Shown piece by piece: positions 35,216 through 45,245 of a stretch of 64,000 nt of DNA (position 1 is its first letter; each line of letters starts with the position of its first letter). The notes under the pieces were generated by a model. The model had not been told where the DNA came from, ran no database searches, and saw only the letters and a program-made list of their open reading frames with translations. The DNA is from Pleomorphovibrio marinus (GTDB lineage: Bacteria; Bacteroidota; Bacteroidia; Cytophagales; Cyclobacteriaceae): NCBI RefSeq assembly GCF_003347495.1, contig NZ_QCXY01000013.1:124001-188000 (forward strand), in the 5' to 3' direction. A program made the position numbers and the translations under genes.

Positions 35216-36704
35216 AGCGTATGGGGTAAATCGCATCGTTGTTAGAACCCATATAAGCTCCCCAAACCGGGGTTTTCCGCACTTTGATGGGTAGGTCAAT
35301 CCGCTTTACACGCATACCCAAAAAAGAAAGTAAATCCGAATGGCTGTAATACTGGCAATGTACCAAATCCAAAAAACCATCCCCGTCTATATCCCCTATC
35401 CATGGCGTGCTAAAAATATTCTTAAACCCCTTGGTCTGGTCTATCGAATAATGGCTACCGGTCTTAAAATCGATAACCAAAAGCCTGTTTTCCACAGCAA
35501 AGGAACTTTGATCCCCGATAAACCGATTGCAATCAAACTCATTGATACTGATGATGGCCTCCTCTATTCCGTCATTGTTCAGGTCATAGGCCACAGGAGA
35601 GGAAAAACCCGTACAACCCAGGGAGTCGGTAAAGACTATTTCACCTGTACTGCCGTCGAATAATACCTGTACAGAACCCGTATTTTCCGGCCAAACCCCT
35701 TGGGAAACGAAAGTGAAAAAATCGGGGGTGTCATCATCTGTGAATTGACCCACCGCAAAACTGTTGCTGCACTCCGTGCCTGGCACCTGGTTTTCCCATA
35801 TGGGTTTCAAGGTGTTTCCGTCTATGGCCACTGCGGTGCTTGCGTGAGATATGGCTATGATATCGTACATGCCATCCTGATTTATGTCTGCTATTACCGG
35901 GGTGGCGATAAAGCCATGCCCATTCTCCCTGGCGATAGGGATGGAATTGGAAAGGTCATTGTTCATTAAATCCTCCAGTTTGGTCACATATAGCGACCCA
36001 TCAATGGTTTCTCCCCCACTGCCAAAAACCACTTGAGTGGCCTTTTCACCGGGCTGTTGGAAAGCCACAGGGGACATGTAGGTTTCCTTGCCATCCGGCA
36101 ACGTATCTGCAGCGAGGATATTTCCGGTTTTAGCATCAAACACCATAAGGACTCCCGGAAAGCGGTTTTCGGTAAGGTAAGGTTGGGCTTCATAGTTGCC
36201 GCCATTAGACACCAATAAATCAGGGATGCCGTCTTCATTCTGATCGGGAACAAGTACCGCAGTATTGAAGTTGAACCTTGCGTATTGCAACACCGGATGA
36301 TCCTCATAGTCATACCTGTATTCCCAAAGTAAATTTCCGGTTTTGCCATCAATGGCTTTGAAATAGGGGGATCTTCCTCCAATAAAGATATCTGGAACCC
36401 CGTCGTCATTTATATCCTGAAAGACAGGGGCACCATAAACCTGATCTTCAGAGGGATGAGCCCATAGGAGTTCCCCGTCCGACCCATCTATGGCAAGGAT
36501 TCCCATGTCACTTTCCTGAAACTCGTTCTTTCCCGCCCCCATCACGAAATCCAATATCCCATCTCCGTTCAGATCCACTGATCTGGGCGAGGATTGTGAG
36601 CCTATCTGGGAGAAATTAACATCCCATACCAAGTCGCTTTCCTTTTTTTGCTTACAGGAAAAAACCCATACAGCCACAAGGCTGATCAAATAAAAACGTG
36701 ACAT
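35214..36704 (-). CDS. FG-GAP/VCBS-repeat lipoprotein
   Basis: Predicted lipoprotein of 496 residues with an FG-GAP beta-propeller. The chosen start is the ATG at 36704, giving the leader MSRFYLISLVAVWVFSC, in which the cysteine would carry the lipid. The longer frame to 36782 lacks an export signal. Repeats with calcium-binding D-x-[NDG]-x-D-G-x-x-D cores are visible, for example DLNGDGILD, DINDDGVPD, DQNEDGIPD and DLNNDGIEE. The segments KTGNLLWEYR and STGEIVFTDSL are PQQ-enzyme-like, so the protein may combine both propeller types. Substrate and partner are unknown. Related extracellular proteins bind polysaccharide or calcium. Confidence 0.8.
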   Translation of the reverse strand: MSRFYLISLVAVWVFSCKQKKESDLVWDVNFSQIGSQSSPRSVDLNGDGILDFVMGAGKNEFQESDMGILAIDGSDGELLWAHPSEDQVYGAPVFQDINDDGVPDIFIGGRSPYFKAIDGKTGNLLWEYRYDYEDHPVLQYARFNFNTAVLVPDQNEDGIPDLLVSNGGNYEAQPYLTENRFPGVLMVFDAKTGNILAADTLPDGKETYMSPVAFQQPGEKATQVVFGSGGETIDGSLYVTKLEDLMNNDLSNSIPIARENGHGFIATPVIADINQDGMYDIIAISHASTAVAIDGNTLKPIWENQVPGTECSNSFAVGQFTDDDTPDFFTFVSQGVWPENTGSVQVLFDGSTGEIVFTDSLGCTGFSSPVAYDLNNDGIEEAIISINEFDCNRFIGDQSSFAVENRLLVIDFKTGSHYSIDQTKGFKNIFSTPWIGDIDGDGFLDLVHCQYYSHSDLLSFLGMRVKRIDLPIKVRKTPVWGAYMGSNNDAIYPIR

Positions 36705-37029
36705 AGTTAGGATTTTTTTTAATGGGCGATTTGAAACGGTGAAGTACAGATTCATGGATTTTATCATTCTGACCCCAAACATACTAAATATTTTGAGAGC
36801 CTGTTTTAATATGGCTAATTCGGAATAATGGGTTTGGTGGCTACAAATGGTTTATATCATAAAGAATAGCAGCGAATTTGAAGATTTTCCTTTCCTTTTA
36901 CTTGATGCTTAGGGGTATTATCACGTTATTTATCTTAGAGTATCTTCAGTTTAACGAATAGTTACTGTAAGTTTTCTTAATCACTTTCCCCGAAATTATA
37001 CTGGGAAGCTAAAACAAATTATCATAGTC
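36705..37029. other. Divergent promoter region, no gene
   Basis: About 325 bases between divergent FG-GAP genes. The left part overlaps the rejected longer reading frame of the lipoprotein gene; the right part is AT-rich. No exact TAnnTTTG element or hairpin is evident. Confidence 0.45.
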
Positions 37030-40000
37030 ATGTGCAATAGTTGGAAGGGTAGGGCAATATTGGTTTCCTTTCTCCTAACAGGTTGGATGTATCCTGTGTG
37101 GGGTCAACAGAAGTTTGAGGAACTGGCACCGAGAAAGACGGGAATTAAATTCCAAAATAGTCTAAAGGAGGATAAACAAACCAATATTCTCACTTACGAA
37201 TACTTCTACAATGGCGGAGGGGTAGCAATAGGCGATATCAATAATGATGGCCTGGATGACATTTACCTCACGGGGAATATGGTATCTAATAAGCTATACC
37301 TCAACCAAGGAAACTTCAAATTCAAGGACATTACGAAAGAAGCCGGGGTGGAAGGAAAGGATGCCTGGACCACTGGTGTGGTAATGGCCGATGTCAATGG
37401 AGACGGTTGGTTGGATATATATGTATGCTATTCTGGCAAGGGAGACCCGGAGAAAAGAAGGAATCAACTCTTCATTAATCAAGGAGATGGCACCTTTGAG
37501 GAGCAAGCCAGTTCATTTGGCTTAGACGATCCCTCAAACAGCATTCATGCCCTTTTCTTCGACTATGACCTGGATGGGGACTTGGATATGTATCTGCTTA
37601 ACCACAATACCAGTGTGATTAATGAAATAGAGTTTGACGAGAATAGAAGGGACAGAAACCCAAATGCCGGGGACAAGCTTTTCAGAAATGACAATGGCAA
37701 ATTTGTGGATGTAAGCAAAGAAGCCAACATCATGGGAAATTCCATGGGGTTTGGCCTTGGGGTGGCGGCATCAGACGTCAATGGGGACGGCTATCCGGAT
37801 CTATACATATCTAATGATTACATAGAGCCGGATTATTTGTATATCAACAATGGGGATGGGACTTTTACCGAAAGCCTAAGTGCTTACCTTCAGCATATCT
37901 CTTATTTTTCTATGGGCTCTGATATCAGTGATATCAATAATGATGGCTTACCGGACATTTATACCCTGGACATGCTTCCTGAGGATAATAAAAGGCAAAA
38001 GCTACTATATGGCCCAGAAAATTACGAACAATATGCCTTGATGGTAATGAAGGGGTTTTACCATCAAAATATGCGGAATATGTTGCACCTAAATCATGGA
38101 AATGGTCTATTTAGTGAAATAGGGCAACTAGCTGGTGTCTCCAACACTGATTGGAGTTGGGCGGCGCTATTTGCAGATTTTGACAATGACGGATGGAAAG
38201 ACCTGTTTGTTTCCAATGGCTATTTTCGGGATTACACCAATAGGGATTTTTTGAAATACAAAAGCGACTATTATTTTCAAAAAGCCAGGGCTAAGGAGAC
38301 TGCGGATACCTTGCATCTAGTTACCACTATGACGTCTACCCCGGTGCATAACTACATCTACAAAAACAACGGGGACCTCACCTTCAGTGACAAAACCAAA
38401 GATTGGGGTTTTTCGAAACCAGGTTTTTCCAATGGTGCTGCTTATGCGGATTTGGACAATGACGGGAACCTGGATTTAGTGGTAAACCACCTAAACGGTC
38501 ATGCGGGTATCTATAAAAACGAAGGAAATTCTGACCATTTTCTTCAGGTAAATCTCAAGGGTGAGGGGAAAAACACTTTCGGGTTGGGGGCAAAGCTTCA
38601 TCTATTTACCCCAAATGGGGAACAGTTCCTAGAACAGCAGCCATCACGGGGTTTCCAATCCTCTGTAAGTCCTCGATTACACTTTGGGCTTGGCAAAAAT
38701 GCCGAAGTAGATTCCTTAAAGGTGACTTGGCCTTCCGGAAGAACACAGTGGGTGAGAGGAATTTCAGCGGATAGGGTTATAGCTTTGGAGGAAAAAGAGG
38801 CAAATCATCCTTCTGAAAAGCCTTCCGGCAAAGTGGATGATCCATTATTTACCCAGATCGTACCCCCTGTTAAATTTGAGCATGTGGAACTCGGATACAA
38901 TGACTTCAAGCGGCAGCCTTTGTTAAACCACATGCTTTCCCCATGTGGGCCAGTCATGGCCGTTGGGGATGTCAATAATAATGGGTTTTCGGATGTTTTT
39001 GTAGGAGGCTCGGAGGAGCATCCCGGAAAACTTTTCTTTCAGGTATCCACCGGACAATTTATAGAATCACAGGGTCTTGATTTATCCCAGGACATGGCTT
39101 CCACGGATGCAGATGCTGTGTTTTTTGATGCCAACGGGGATGGCTGGCAGGATATTTACCTGGTGAGCGGTGGATACAATGATTACGAAAAGGGCGATAA
39201 AGCACTGCAGGACAGGTTGTATATCAACCAGGGAGGAGGGAATTTCAAAAAAGCCATGTCTTCTTTACCCGATATGAAAACTAGTGGTTCCTGTGTAAGG
39301 CCAGTAGATTTTGACGGTGATGGCCACGTGGATTTGTTTGTTGGGGGGAGGGTGATCCCCGGTGAATACCCGCTAGCACCGACTTCCTATTTGCTAAAAA
39401 ATGACGGGAAGGGAAATTTTAAGGTGGTTACAAAGGATTTTTGCCCTGAACTCTCAAACATTGGTATGGTCACGGATGCGGCCTGGATAGATGTAAATAA
39501 GAACGGGTGGATGGATTTGGTGGTCGTGGGCGAATTTATGCCGGTGCAAGTGTTCATCAACCAGGAAGGGAAGGGTTTCGAAAACGAAACCGAAAATTTC
39601 TTTGAAGATCCATTGAACGGAATGTGGTCTTCGCTAGCCGTCGGAGATTTTGACGGGGATGGTGACCTGGATTTAATTCTGGGGAATTTTGGCCTCAACT
39701 CCCAACTTCAGGCTTCCCCGGAGATGCCGATTGAGTTGGTGTATGGTGATTTTGATGATAACGGATCCATAGACCCCATTCTCACGCAATATATACAGGG
39801 CAAATCCTACCCTTTTATGAGCCGTGACGAATTACTGGATCAAATGTATAGTATGCGTAGTAAGTTTACCGATTACGCTTCCTTTGCAGATGCTACTCTA
39901 TCGGATGTTTTGAGCAAGGATCAAATAAAAAAAGCCAAATCGCTTAGGGCAGATGAGTTGAGGACCCTGTATTTGGAAAATAAAAATGGGAGCTTTAAGG

Positions 40001-40368
40001 TGCATGAGCTTCCTATAGAGGCACAATTTGCTCCAGTCTATGCTATTTCTGTGATGGATTTTAACGGGGACGGGCACTTGGACTTTATCCTGGGAGGAAA
40101 TCAAAATGCAACCAGGCTACGCCTCGGAGTTATGGATGCAAACTTTGGGCAGGTGTTTTTGGGAGATGGTAGTGGATCGTTTAAAACCCTACCCAAAAAG
40201 GATACGGGACTGCTCTTTTTGGGGGATGTAAAATCTTTGCAACCTGTGAAAATGGCCCATTTGCAGTTGTTGTTGGTAGGCATTAATAACCAAGGGGTAG
40301 AAGCCTATCTGCTGAACAACCCGGAATCGCTTAAGAATATTCGAAATTTGTCAGATAAAAACAATTAA
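37030..40368 (+). CDS. Large secreted VCBS/FG-GAP protein with an internal ASPIC/UnbV domain
   Basis: Exported protein of 1112 residues with signal peptide (ILVSFLLTGWMYPVWGQQ). The first part (about residues 45-470) carries several FG-GAP/VCBS repeats with calcium cores such as DINNDGLDD, DVNGDGWLD and DFDNDGWKD. An ASPIC/UnbV domain follows near residues 500-580, with the features FGLGAKLHLF and VTWPSGRTQW. A second propeller set lies C-terminal to it (DVNNNGFSD, DANGDGWQD, DFDGDGDLD). ASPIC modules are usually near the C-terminus, so the central position is unusual. Members often help bind or present glycan or protein, but the function here is unknown. Confidence 0.86.
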   Translation: MCNSWKGRAILVSFLLTGWMYPVWGQQKFEELAPRKTGIKFQNSLKEDKQTNILTYEYFYNGGGVAIGDINNDGLDDIYLTGNMVSNKLYLNQGNFKFKDITKEAGVEGKDAWTTGVVMADVNGDGWLDIYVCYSGKGDPEKRRNQLFINQGDGTFEEQASSFGLDDPSNSIHALFFDYDLDGDLDMYLLNHNTSVINEIEFDENRRDRNPNAGDKLFRNDNGKFVDVSKEANIMGNSMGFGLGVAASDVNGDGYPDLYISNDYIEPDYLYINNGDGTFTESLSAYLQHISYFSMGSDISDINNDGLPDIYTLDMLPEDNKRQKLLYGPENYEQYALMVMKGFYHQNMRNMLHLNHGNGLFSEIGQLAGVSNTDWSWAALFADFDNDGWKDLFVSNGYFRDYTNRDFLKYKSDYYFQKARAKETADTLHLVTTMTSTPVHNYIYKNNGDLTFSDKTKDWGFSKPGFSNGAAYADLDNDGNLDLVVNHLNGHAGIYKNEGNSDHFLQVNLKGEGKNTFGLGAKLHLFTPNGEQFLEQQPSRGFQSSVSPRLHFGLGKNAEVDSLKVTWPSGRTQWVRGISADRVIALEEKEANHPSEKPSGKVDDPLFTQIVPPVKFEHVELGYNDFKRQPLLNHMLSPCGPVMAVGDVNNNGFSDVFVGGSEEHPGKLFFQVSTGQFIESQGLDLSQDMASTDADAVFFDANGDGWQDIYLVSGGYNDYEKGDKALQDRLYINQGGGNFKKAMSSLPDMKTSGSCVRPVDFDGDGHVDLFVGGRVIPGEYPLAPTSYLLKNDGKGNFKVVTKDFCPELSNIGMVTDAAWIDVNKNGWMDLVVVGEFMPVQVFINQEGKGFENETENFFEDPLNGMWSSLAVGDFDGDGDLDLILGNFGLNSQLQASPEMPIELVYGDFDDNGSIDPILTQYIQGKSYPFMSRDELLDQMYSMRSKFTDYASFADATLSDVLSKDQIKKAKSLRADELRTLYLENKNGSFKVHELPIEAQFAPVYAISVMDFNGDGHLDFILGGNQNATRLRLGVMDANFGQVFLGDGSGSFKTLPKKDTGLLFLGDVKSLQPVKMAHLQLLLVGINNQGVEAYLLNNPESLKNIRNLSDKNN

Positions 40369-40400
40369 TTCATCCAAAATAAACCCACCAAACCAAATCC

Positions 40401-41768
40401 ATGATAAAAAGAAAGATTTTGCTGGAAGACCACGAAATACCAGAGAAATGGTACAACGTGATTGCCGACATGCCCAATAAGCCTTTGCCACCTCTGCATC
40501 CCGGAACACTGGAGCCTATTGGGCCTGACTCTTTAGCCCCACTTTTTCCCGAAGCCCTAATCAAGCAAGAGGTTACTACGGATAAATGGGTAGACATTCC
40601 CGATGAGGTAAGGCATATCTACAGCATTTGGCGCCCTACCCCCCTATACAGGGCATATGGCCTGGAAAAAGCCCTGGATACACCTGCGAAAATATATTAT
40701 AAATATGAAGGGGTAAGCCCTTCTGGCTCCCACAAACCCAATACGGCTATTCCTCAGGCCTATTATAACAAGCAAGAAGGCATAAAGAGGATAACAACAG
40801 AAACCGGAGCCGGGCAATGGGGAAGTGCATTAAGTTTTGCCTGCCAGCATTTTGGGATAACCTGTGAGGTATATATGGTGAGGCTTTCCTATAGGGATAA
40901 ACCGTATAGGAAGATCATGATGAATACCTGGGGAGCAGAAGTATATCCCTCGCCTTCTGAAAGGACACAGGCAGGAAGGAATATCCTTGCAGCTAACCCT
41001 GATTCTCCGGGATCCTTAGGAATAGCAATCTCGGAGGCAGTAGAAATGGCAGCTACCAGAGAAGACACCAAATATGCATTGGGAAGTGTGCTCAATCATG
41101 TCAAACTCCACCAAACCATCATTGGTTTGGAAGCAATCAAGCAATTGGAAAAGGCGGGGGACATGCCCGATATCGTAATTGCTCCCTTTGGAGGCGGGTC
41201 TAATTTTGCAGGGCTCTCGTTTCCTTTTATCCGCTTAAACCTGGAAGAAGGTAAAAACATTAGGTGTGTGGCAAGCGAGCCGGCATCTTGCCCTAAACTG
41301 ACCAGAGGGGTGTTCAGGTACGACTTTGGTGACACGGCAGGAATGACACCGCTTTTGCCTATGTACACGCTTGGGCATGACTTCATCCCCGCCCCTATAC
41401 ATGCAGGTGGGCTGAGGTATCATGGTGCCGGAGTGATCGTGAGTCAATTGCTCAAAGATGGCCTAATAGAGGCCAGTGCCCATGACAACCTTGAAATATT
41501 TGAGGCAGGAGTCCTATTCGCACGGGCCGAAGGTGTGATCCCTGCCCCAGAAGCTAACCATGGAATTGCCACAGCTATCGCAGAAGCCAAGAAGTGCAAG
41601 GAAGAGGGAACCTCTAAGACCATCCTGTTTAACTTGTGCGGTCATGGCAATTTTGACATGAAGGCTTATGAGGATTATTTTGCAGGTAAAATCCAACAAC
41701 ACGAATTAAGCCAGGAGGAGATTAATGCCTCTATTGCAAGACTGGAAACCCCGGAAATCAACGCATAA
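40401..41768 (+). CDS. Tryptophan synthase beta-like PLP enzyme (TrpB2 type)
   Basis: PLP-dependent enzyme of 455 residues, homologous to tryptophan synthase beta but of the TrpB2 class, which lacks an obligatory TrpA partner. The PLP lysine lies in SGSHKPNTA near residue 112. Other marks are the [10 protein letters not shown] loop, the phosphate-binding GGGSNFAG and the CGHGNFD tail. The extra N-terminal 60 residues ([20 protein letters not shown]) are characteristic of TrpB2. It may make tryptophan from indole and serine or act as a serine deaminase. No other trp gene is near. Separated from the FG-GAP gene by 32 bases. Confidence 0.9.
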   Translation: MIKRKILLEDHEIPEKWYNVIADMPNKPLPPLHPGTLEPIGPDSLAPLFPEALIKQEVTTDKWVDIPDEVRHIYSIWRPTPLYRAYGLEKALDTPAKIYYKYEGVSPSGSHKPNTAIPQAYYNKQEGIKRITTETGAGQWGSALSFACQHFGITCEVYMVRLSYRDKPYRKIMMNTWGAEVYPSPSERTQAGRNILAANPDSPGSLGIAISEAVEMAATREDTKYALGSVLNHVKLHQTIIGLEAIKQLEKAGDMPDIVIAPFGGGSNFAGLSFPFIRLNLEEGKNIRCVASEPASCPKLTRGVFRYDFGDTAGMTPLLPMYTLGHDFIPAPIHAGGLRYHGAGVIVSQLLKDGLIEASAHDNLEIFEAGVLFARAEGVIPAPEANHGIATAIAEAKKCKEEGTSKTILFNLCGHGNFDMKAYEDYFAGKIQQHELSQEEINASIARLETPEINA

Positions 41769-41793
41769 ACATAGCTGAACCCACCCCATTGAA

Positions 41794-42711
41794 ATGGACA
41801 AAAGAAGTTTTATTAAAAGGGCCGCTCTTGGGGCAATGGCAGTAAGCCTTAAACCAACTGCTTGGATAACCGCGGGGGAAGAAACCCCGATTGTAGATAC
41901 CCATCTTCACTTATGGGACAGGTCAGTAATGGATTACCCATGGTTAAGTGGGATTTTGGACAGGGATTTTTTGGTGAAGGATTTTAGCCAAGCCACACAA
42001 GGAATTCCAATTAAAAAAATGGTATTCGTGGAATGCGCAAGGAAACCCGAACAATACCTTACAGAAGTAAAGTGGGTGGAGGAAAGAGCCAGGGAAGATC
42101 AGAGGATTCAGGGTATGGTAGCCTATTTTCCGCTAGAAAAAGGGGAATCGTATAGGAAAGAAATGGAGGAATTGGCTGGGCATAAGATAGTGAGAAGCAT
42201 CAGGAAGGGGGTGGATAAAGAACTACTGCAGAACAGACAATTTCTGGAGGGGGCAAAAATGATGGATGAAAAAGGCCTAAACTATGACCTTAATATACAG
42301 CCGGATCTTATGAAGGAGGCACTAAGTTTTGTAAGGAAATTCCCAAACATGCAGTTTATTCTAAACCATATTGCCAACCCCTCCATAGCTAGTGGCCAGC
42401 ATTGGGAAATCTGGAAGGAGCAGTTGGTGGAGTTGAGCAGGCTTGACAATGTAAACTGCAAAGTTTCGGGAATGATCACAAAAGCAGACCCATCTTCTTG
42501 GAAGGTGTCGGATCTTCACCCCTATTTTGACCATGTGATGAATACTTTCGGCCCAGATAGGGTAGTATATGGGGGGGATTGGCCAGTGGTGTTAAGGGCC
42601 GGCAGTTACATGGACTGGATGCAGGCCTTTTTGACCCTTACTTCTGACCTTTCGATGGACGAAAAAGAATTGCTGTATTTTAAAAATGCCGAACGCATTT
42701 ATAGAATTTAA
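41794..42711 (+). CDS. Amidohydrolase-superfamily TIM-barrel protein (lactonase-like)
   Basis: A 305-residue protein of the amidohydrolase-2 group (the family of L-rhamnono-/L-fuconolactonases and decarboxylases). It begins with a Tat-like leader, RSFIKRAALGAMAVS, so it is probably exported to the periplasm. The metal motif VDTHLHLWD is at the first strand, an NH motif (LNHIANP) near residue 190, and the final Asp in YGGDWPVV. A lactone or related sugar-acid substrate is plausible but not shown. It follows the TrpB2 gene by 25 bases and precedes the oxidoreductase by 13. Confidence 0.82.
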   Translation: MDKRSFIKRAALGAMAVSLKPTAWITAGEETPIVDTHLHLWDRSVMDYPWLSGILDRDFLVKDFSQATQGIPIKKMVFVECARKPEQYLTEVKWVEERAREDQRIQGMVAYFPLEKGESYRKEMEELAGHKIVRSIRKGVDKELLQNRQFLEGAKMMDEKGLNYDLNIQPDLMKEALSFVRKFPNMQFILNHIANPSIASGQHWEIWKEQLVELSRLDNVNCKVSGMITKADPSSWKVSDLHPYFDHVMNTFGPDRVVYGGDWPVVLRAGSYMDWMQAFLTLTSDLSMDEKELLYFKNAERIYRI

Positions 42712-42724
42712 CTGTACGTAATTG

Positions 42725-44149
42725 ATGAACAAGGAAAACACAAAAATAAAGGGGGATTTGCCTCGCAGGGATTTTGTAAAGAAAGCCGCATTGGCAGGCG
42801 CAGGTTTCTATATTGTGCCTAGGGCTGTATTGGGTGGCCCCGGTTATGTGGCCCCCAGTGATAAAGTAACTATCGGACTGGTGGGAGCTGGAGGAAAGGG
42901 CCGGCAAAATGCCGAGGACCTGATGAAGCTGGATGATGTCAGGATTACCTCCATTGCAGATCCTGGGGAATATTGGGATTTGGCAAATTTTTATTATAGG
43001 TCAATAGCCGGAAGGGGCCCAGTAAAAAGATTGGTTGAGAACTTTTATAAGGATAAGGATGATAACTTTAAACTCAACGAATACTTGGACTTCAGGAGGT
43101 TACTAGAAAAGGAGCAGGGCATAGATGCCATTTGTTGCAGTACCCCCGACAATACCCATGCCTATATCACTTATCTGGCGATGAAAAGTGGTAAGCACGT
43201 ATATTGTGAAAAGCCACTTACTCATAATATTTGGGAGGCTAGGCTGATTAAAAATTTGACCGAAGAAACAGGTTTGGCCACCCAAATGGGAAACGTGGGG
43301 CACAGTACCAATGGTATCAGGGAAACAGTGGAATACCTTCGTGCAGGAGTGATTGGAGAAGTACGAGAGACCCACTCTTGGGTACCTGCAACGCGATGGA
43401 TCCCCGAAGTGAAGGGAATGCCTCAGGAAAGTTCCACCAAGCCGAATGGGTTTGACTGGGACCTTTGGCTAGGCCCCACTCCGCATAAACCCTACCATGA
43501 GTGGTATTCTCCGGTAACCTGGAGGGATTTTTGGGATTTTGGATGTGGTGCTTTGGGGGATTTTGGCTGTCATGATATGGATGCAGCTACTTGGGCCTTT
43601 GAATTGGATTATCCCGAAACGGTACAGGTGTTTCCTGCTGGGTTTAGCAATGAGGATATTACCCCCTATGGAGAAATTGGCTACTATCATTTTCCCGCTA
43701 AAAATGGCTTGCCGCCTATAAAATTGACTTGGTATTCTGGGGGACTGAAACCCCAATTGCATAAAGATTTGCCGAACGATTATAACTGGACTTCGAGGGG
43801 GACGCTTTTTGTCGGGGAAAAGGGGATAATCGTCAATGAGGGTGGAAATAGGGCTCCCAAGGTCTTCCCGGAAGAATTGGCAAACCGGATTCAAAAACCC
43901 AAAGAGGTGTTGCCAAGAAGTAAGGGGCATTTCCGGGATTGGGTAGATGCCATCAAAGGAGGGCCCAAGTCGAGTGCAAACTTTGAGTATGGTGCTCATC
44001 TTACAGAAATTACCCTTTTAGGTGTACTTTCCTTGCGATTGGGTGGCCAGAAAATAATATGGGACGCTGAAGCTTTGAAAGCAAAAGGTATCCCAGAGGC
44101 AGACCAATACATCAAAGAACCTGTAAGACCGGGATGGGAAATGGGTTGA
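42725..44149 (+). CDS. Gfo/Idh/MocA-family oxidoreductase, exported
   Basis: NAD(P)-dependent sugar oxidoreductase of about 474 residues. The leader carries a twin-arginine motif, RRDFVKKAALAGAGF, so the enzyme is probably exported folded with its cofactor. The Rossmann motif VGLVGAGGKG-type stretch lies near residue 52, followed by the conserved YCEKPLTHN (EKP). The C-terminal half is longer than in Idh, as in the Bacteroidota secreted group. I use the ATG at 42725; the TTG three bases before adds one residue. With the amidohydrolase it suggests a small sugar-oxidation unit: oxidise to a lactone, then open it. Inference. Confidence 0.88.
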   Translation: MNKENTKIKGDLPRRDFVKKAALAGAGFYIVPRAVLGGPGYVAPSDKVTIGLVGAGGKGRQNAEDLMKLDDVRITSIADPGEYWDLANFYYRSIAGRGPVKRLVENFYKDKDDNFKLNEYLDFRRLLEKEQGIDAICCSTPDNTHAYITYLAMKSGKHVYCEKPLTHNIWEARLIKNLTEETGLATQMGNVGHSTNGIRETVEYLRAGVIGEVRETHSWVPATRWIPEVKGMPQESSTKPNGFDWDLWLGPTPHKPYHEWYSPVTWRDFWDFGCGALGDFGCHDMDAATWAFELDYPETVQVFPAGFSNEDITPYGEIGYYHFPAKNGLPPIKLTWYSGGLKPQLHKDLPNDYNWTSRGTLFVGEKGIIVNEGGNRAPKVFPEELANRIQKPKEVLPRSKGHFRDWVDAIKGGPKSSANFEYGAHLTEITLLGVLSLRLGGQKIIWDAEALKAKGIPEADQYIKEPVRPGWEMG

Positions 44150-44204
44150 TTTGTTGAAATATACGGAGGAGCCTAACCTAAGGGCTCCTTCAATTAACAC
44201 AAAA

Positions 44205-45245
44205 TCAGTCCATCAGAAAATTATTGAAGAAGGTATTTTTAAGTCCCAGCCAAATAAAGAAGCAAACTACTCCCCAAAACAAGTATGCCCTGTAGTAGTC
44301 TATGGTTTCTTTATATCGGGACTCTATGATTTCCGCTTTCTCCAATTCATCAATTTGTTCAAATATATTGTCAAGTGCATTGCCGTCTGCCGCTCTAAAA
44401 AACTGGCCATCTGCGATTTTGGCAATGTCCCTCAGGGTACTTTCATTTAGATAGCTCTCTATCATTTGGGGCCTGCCGAAAAAGTCCGTTCCATAGGGTA
44501 CCATACCATCTTTTCCAACGGCTACTGTATAAATTTTGATATCCATGGCAGCGGCAAGCTGTGCGGCAAAGACAGGGTCTACATTGCCTGCATTATTGTC
44601 CCCGTCGCTTAACAGTACCATTACCTTGGATTGGGCTTCTGACTCTCTCATCCTATTTGTGGCAGCGGAAAGGGCACTTCCTATTGCTGTGCCTTTTGCG
44701 TCCATCATATTGAAAGAAATGTCTTTGATCAGGTCCTTTAATAAATCGTGATCGGTGGTGAGAGGGGCCAAAGAAAAGGCCTCACCTGAGAAAATCACGA
44801 TACCTATCCGGTCCCCAAACCTACCATCGATGAAATCTATCGCAGTTTCTTTTGCGGCCTCAAGCCGGTTGGGGGTGAAATCCTGCAAGTCCATAGATTC
44901 TGAAATATCCAATACCAGCATGATGTCTATTCCCTCCGTAAACTGTTCCACCTTTTCGTTGGTGCGCTGAGGTCTGGCCAATGCAATAACGATCAACCAA
45001 AGGCAAAGCATGAAGAAGAGCATGGGTATAAGCCTTAGGTATGTCCAGGGGTTTTTTCTAGACCCCAGCTTGGGGACAGACAATTCCAGAACAGGGTTGT
45101 TGATGATCTTGGCAAACTTCCTGATCAATAGGATCAAAGGCACCACCCAGAGCAAGTGCAAGGCCCAAATGTTTTCCCATTCATAAGAGCGGAAGGTTTC
45201 TGGTGAAAACCAAGTCCACGACAAATAGGGCAGGGTCTCATTCAT
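44205..45245 (-). CDS. BatA-like VWA-domain membrane protein
   Basis: Protein of 346 residues with two N-terminal membrane segments (about residues 28-42 and 65-85), a von Willebrand A domain, and a final membrane helix near 318-338. The metal site is visible: DISESMD (DxSxS), the T of SLAPLTTDHD and the D of LLSDGDNN. BatA-type proteins work with a MoxR ATPase, DUF58 and other Bat proteins in envelope stress or protein maturation. It overlaps the upstream gene by 8 bases. No BatB, BatC or MoxR follows, and the next genes downstream are convergent. Confidence 0.88.
   Translation of the reverse strand: MNETLPYLSWTWFSPETFRSYEWENIWALHLLWVVPLILLIRKFAKIINNPVLELSVPKLGSRKNPWTYLRLIPMLFFMLCLWLIVIALARPQRTNEKVEQFTEGIDIMLVLDISESMDLQDFTPNRLEAAKETAIDFIDGRFGDRIGIVIFSGEAFSLAPLTTDHDLLKDLIKDISFNMMDAKGTAIGSALSAATNRMRESEAQSKVMVLLSDGDNNAGNVDPVFAAQLAAAMDIKIYTVAVGKDGMVPYGTDFFGRPQMIESYLNESTLRDIAKIADGQFFRAADGNALDNIFEQIDELEKAEIIESRYKETIDYYRAYLFWGVVCFFIWLGLKNTFFNNFLMD

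Noticed and set aside
44168-44188. Strong terminator between the oxidoreductase and BatA genes
   Set aside because: The 6-bp stem GGAGCC/GGCTCC has no T-run on either strand, so at best it is a weak terminator.
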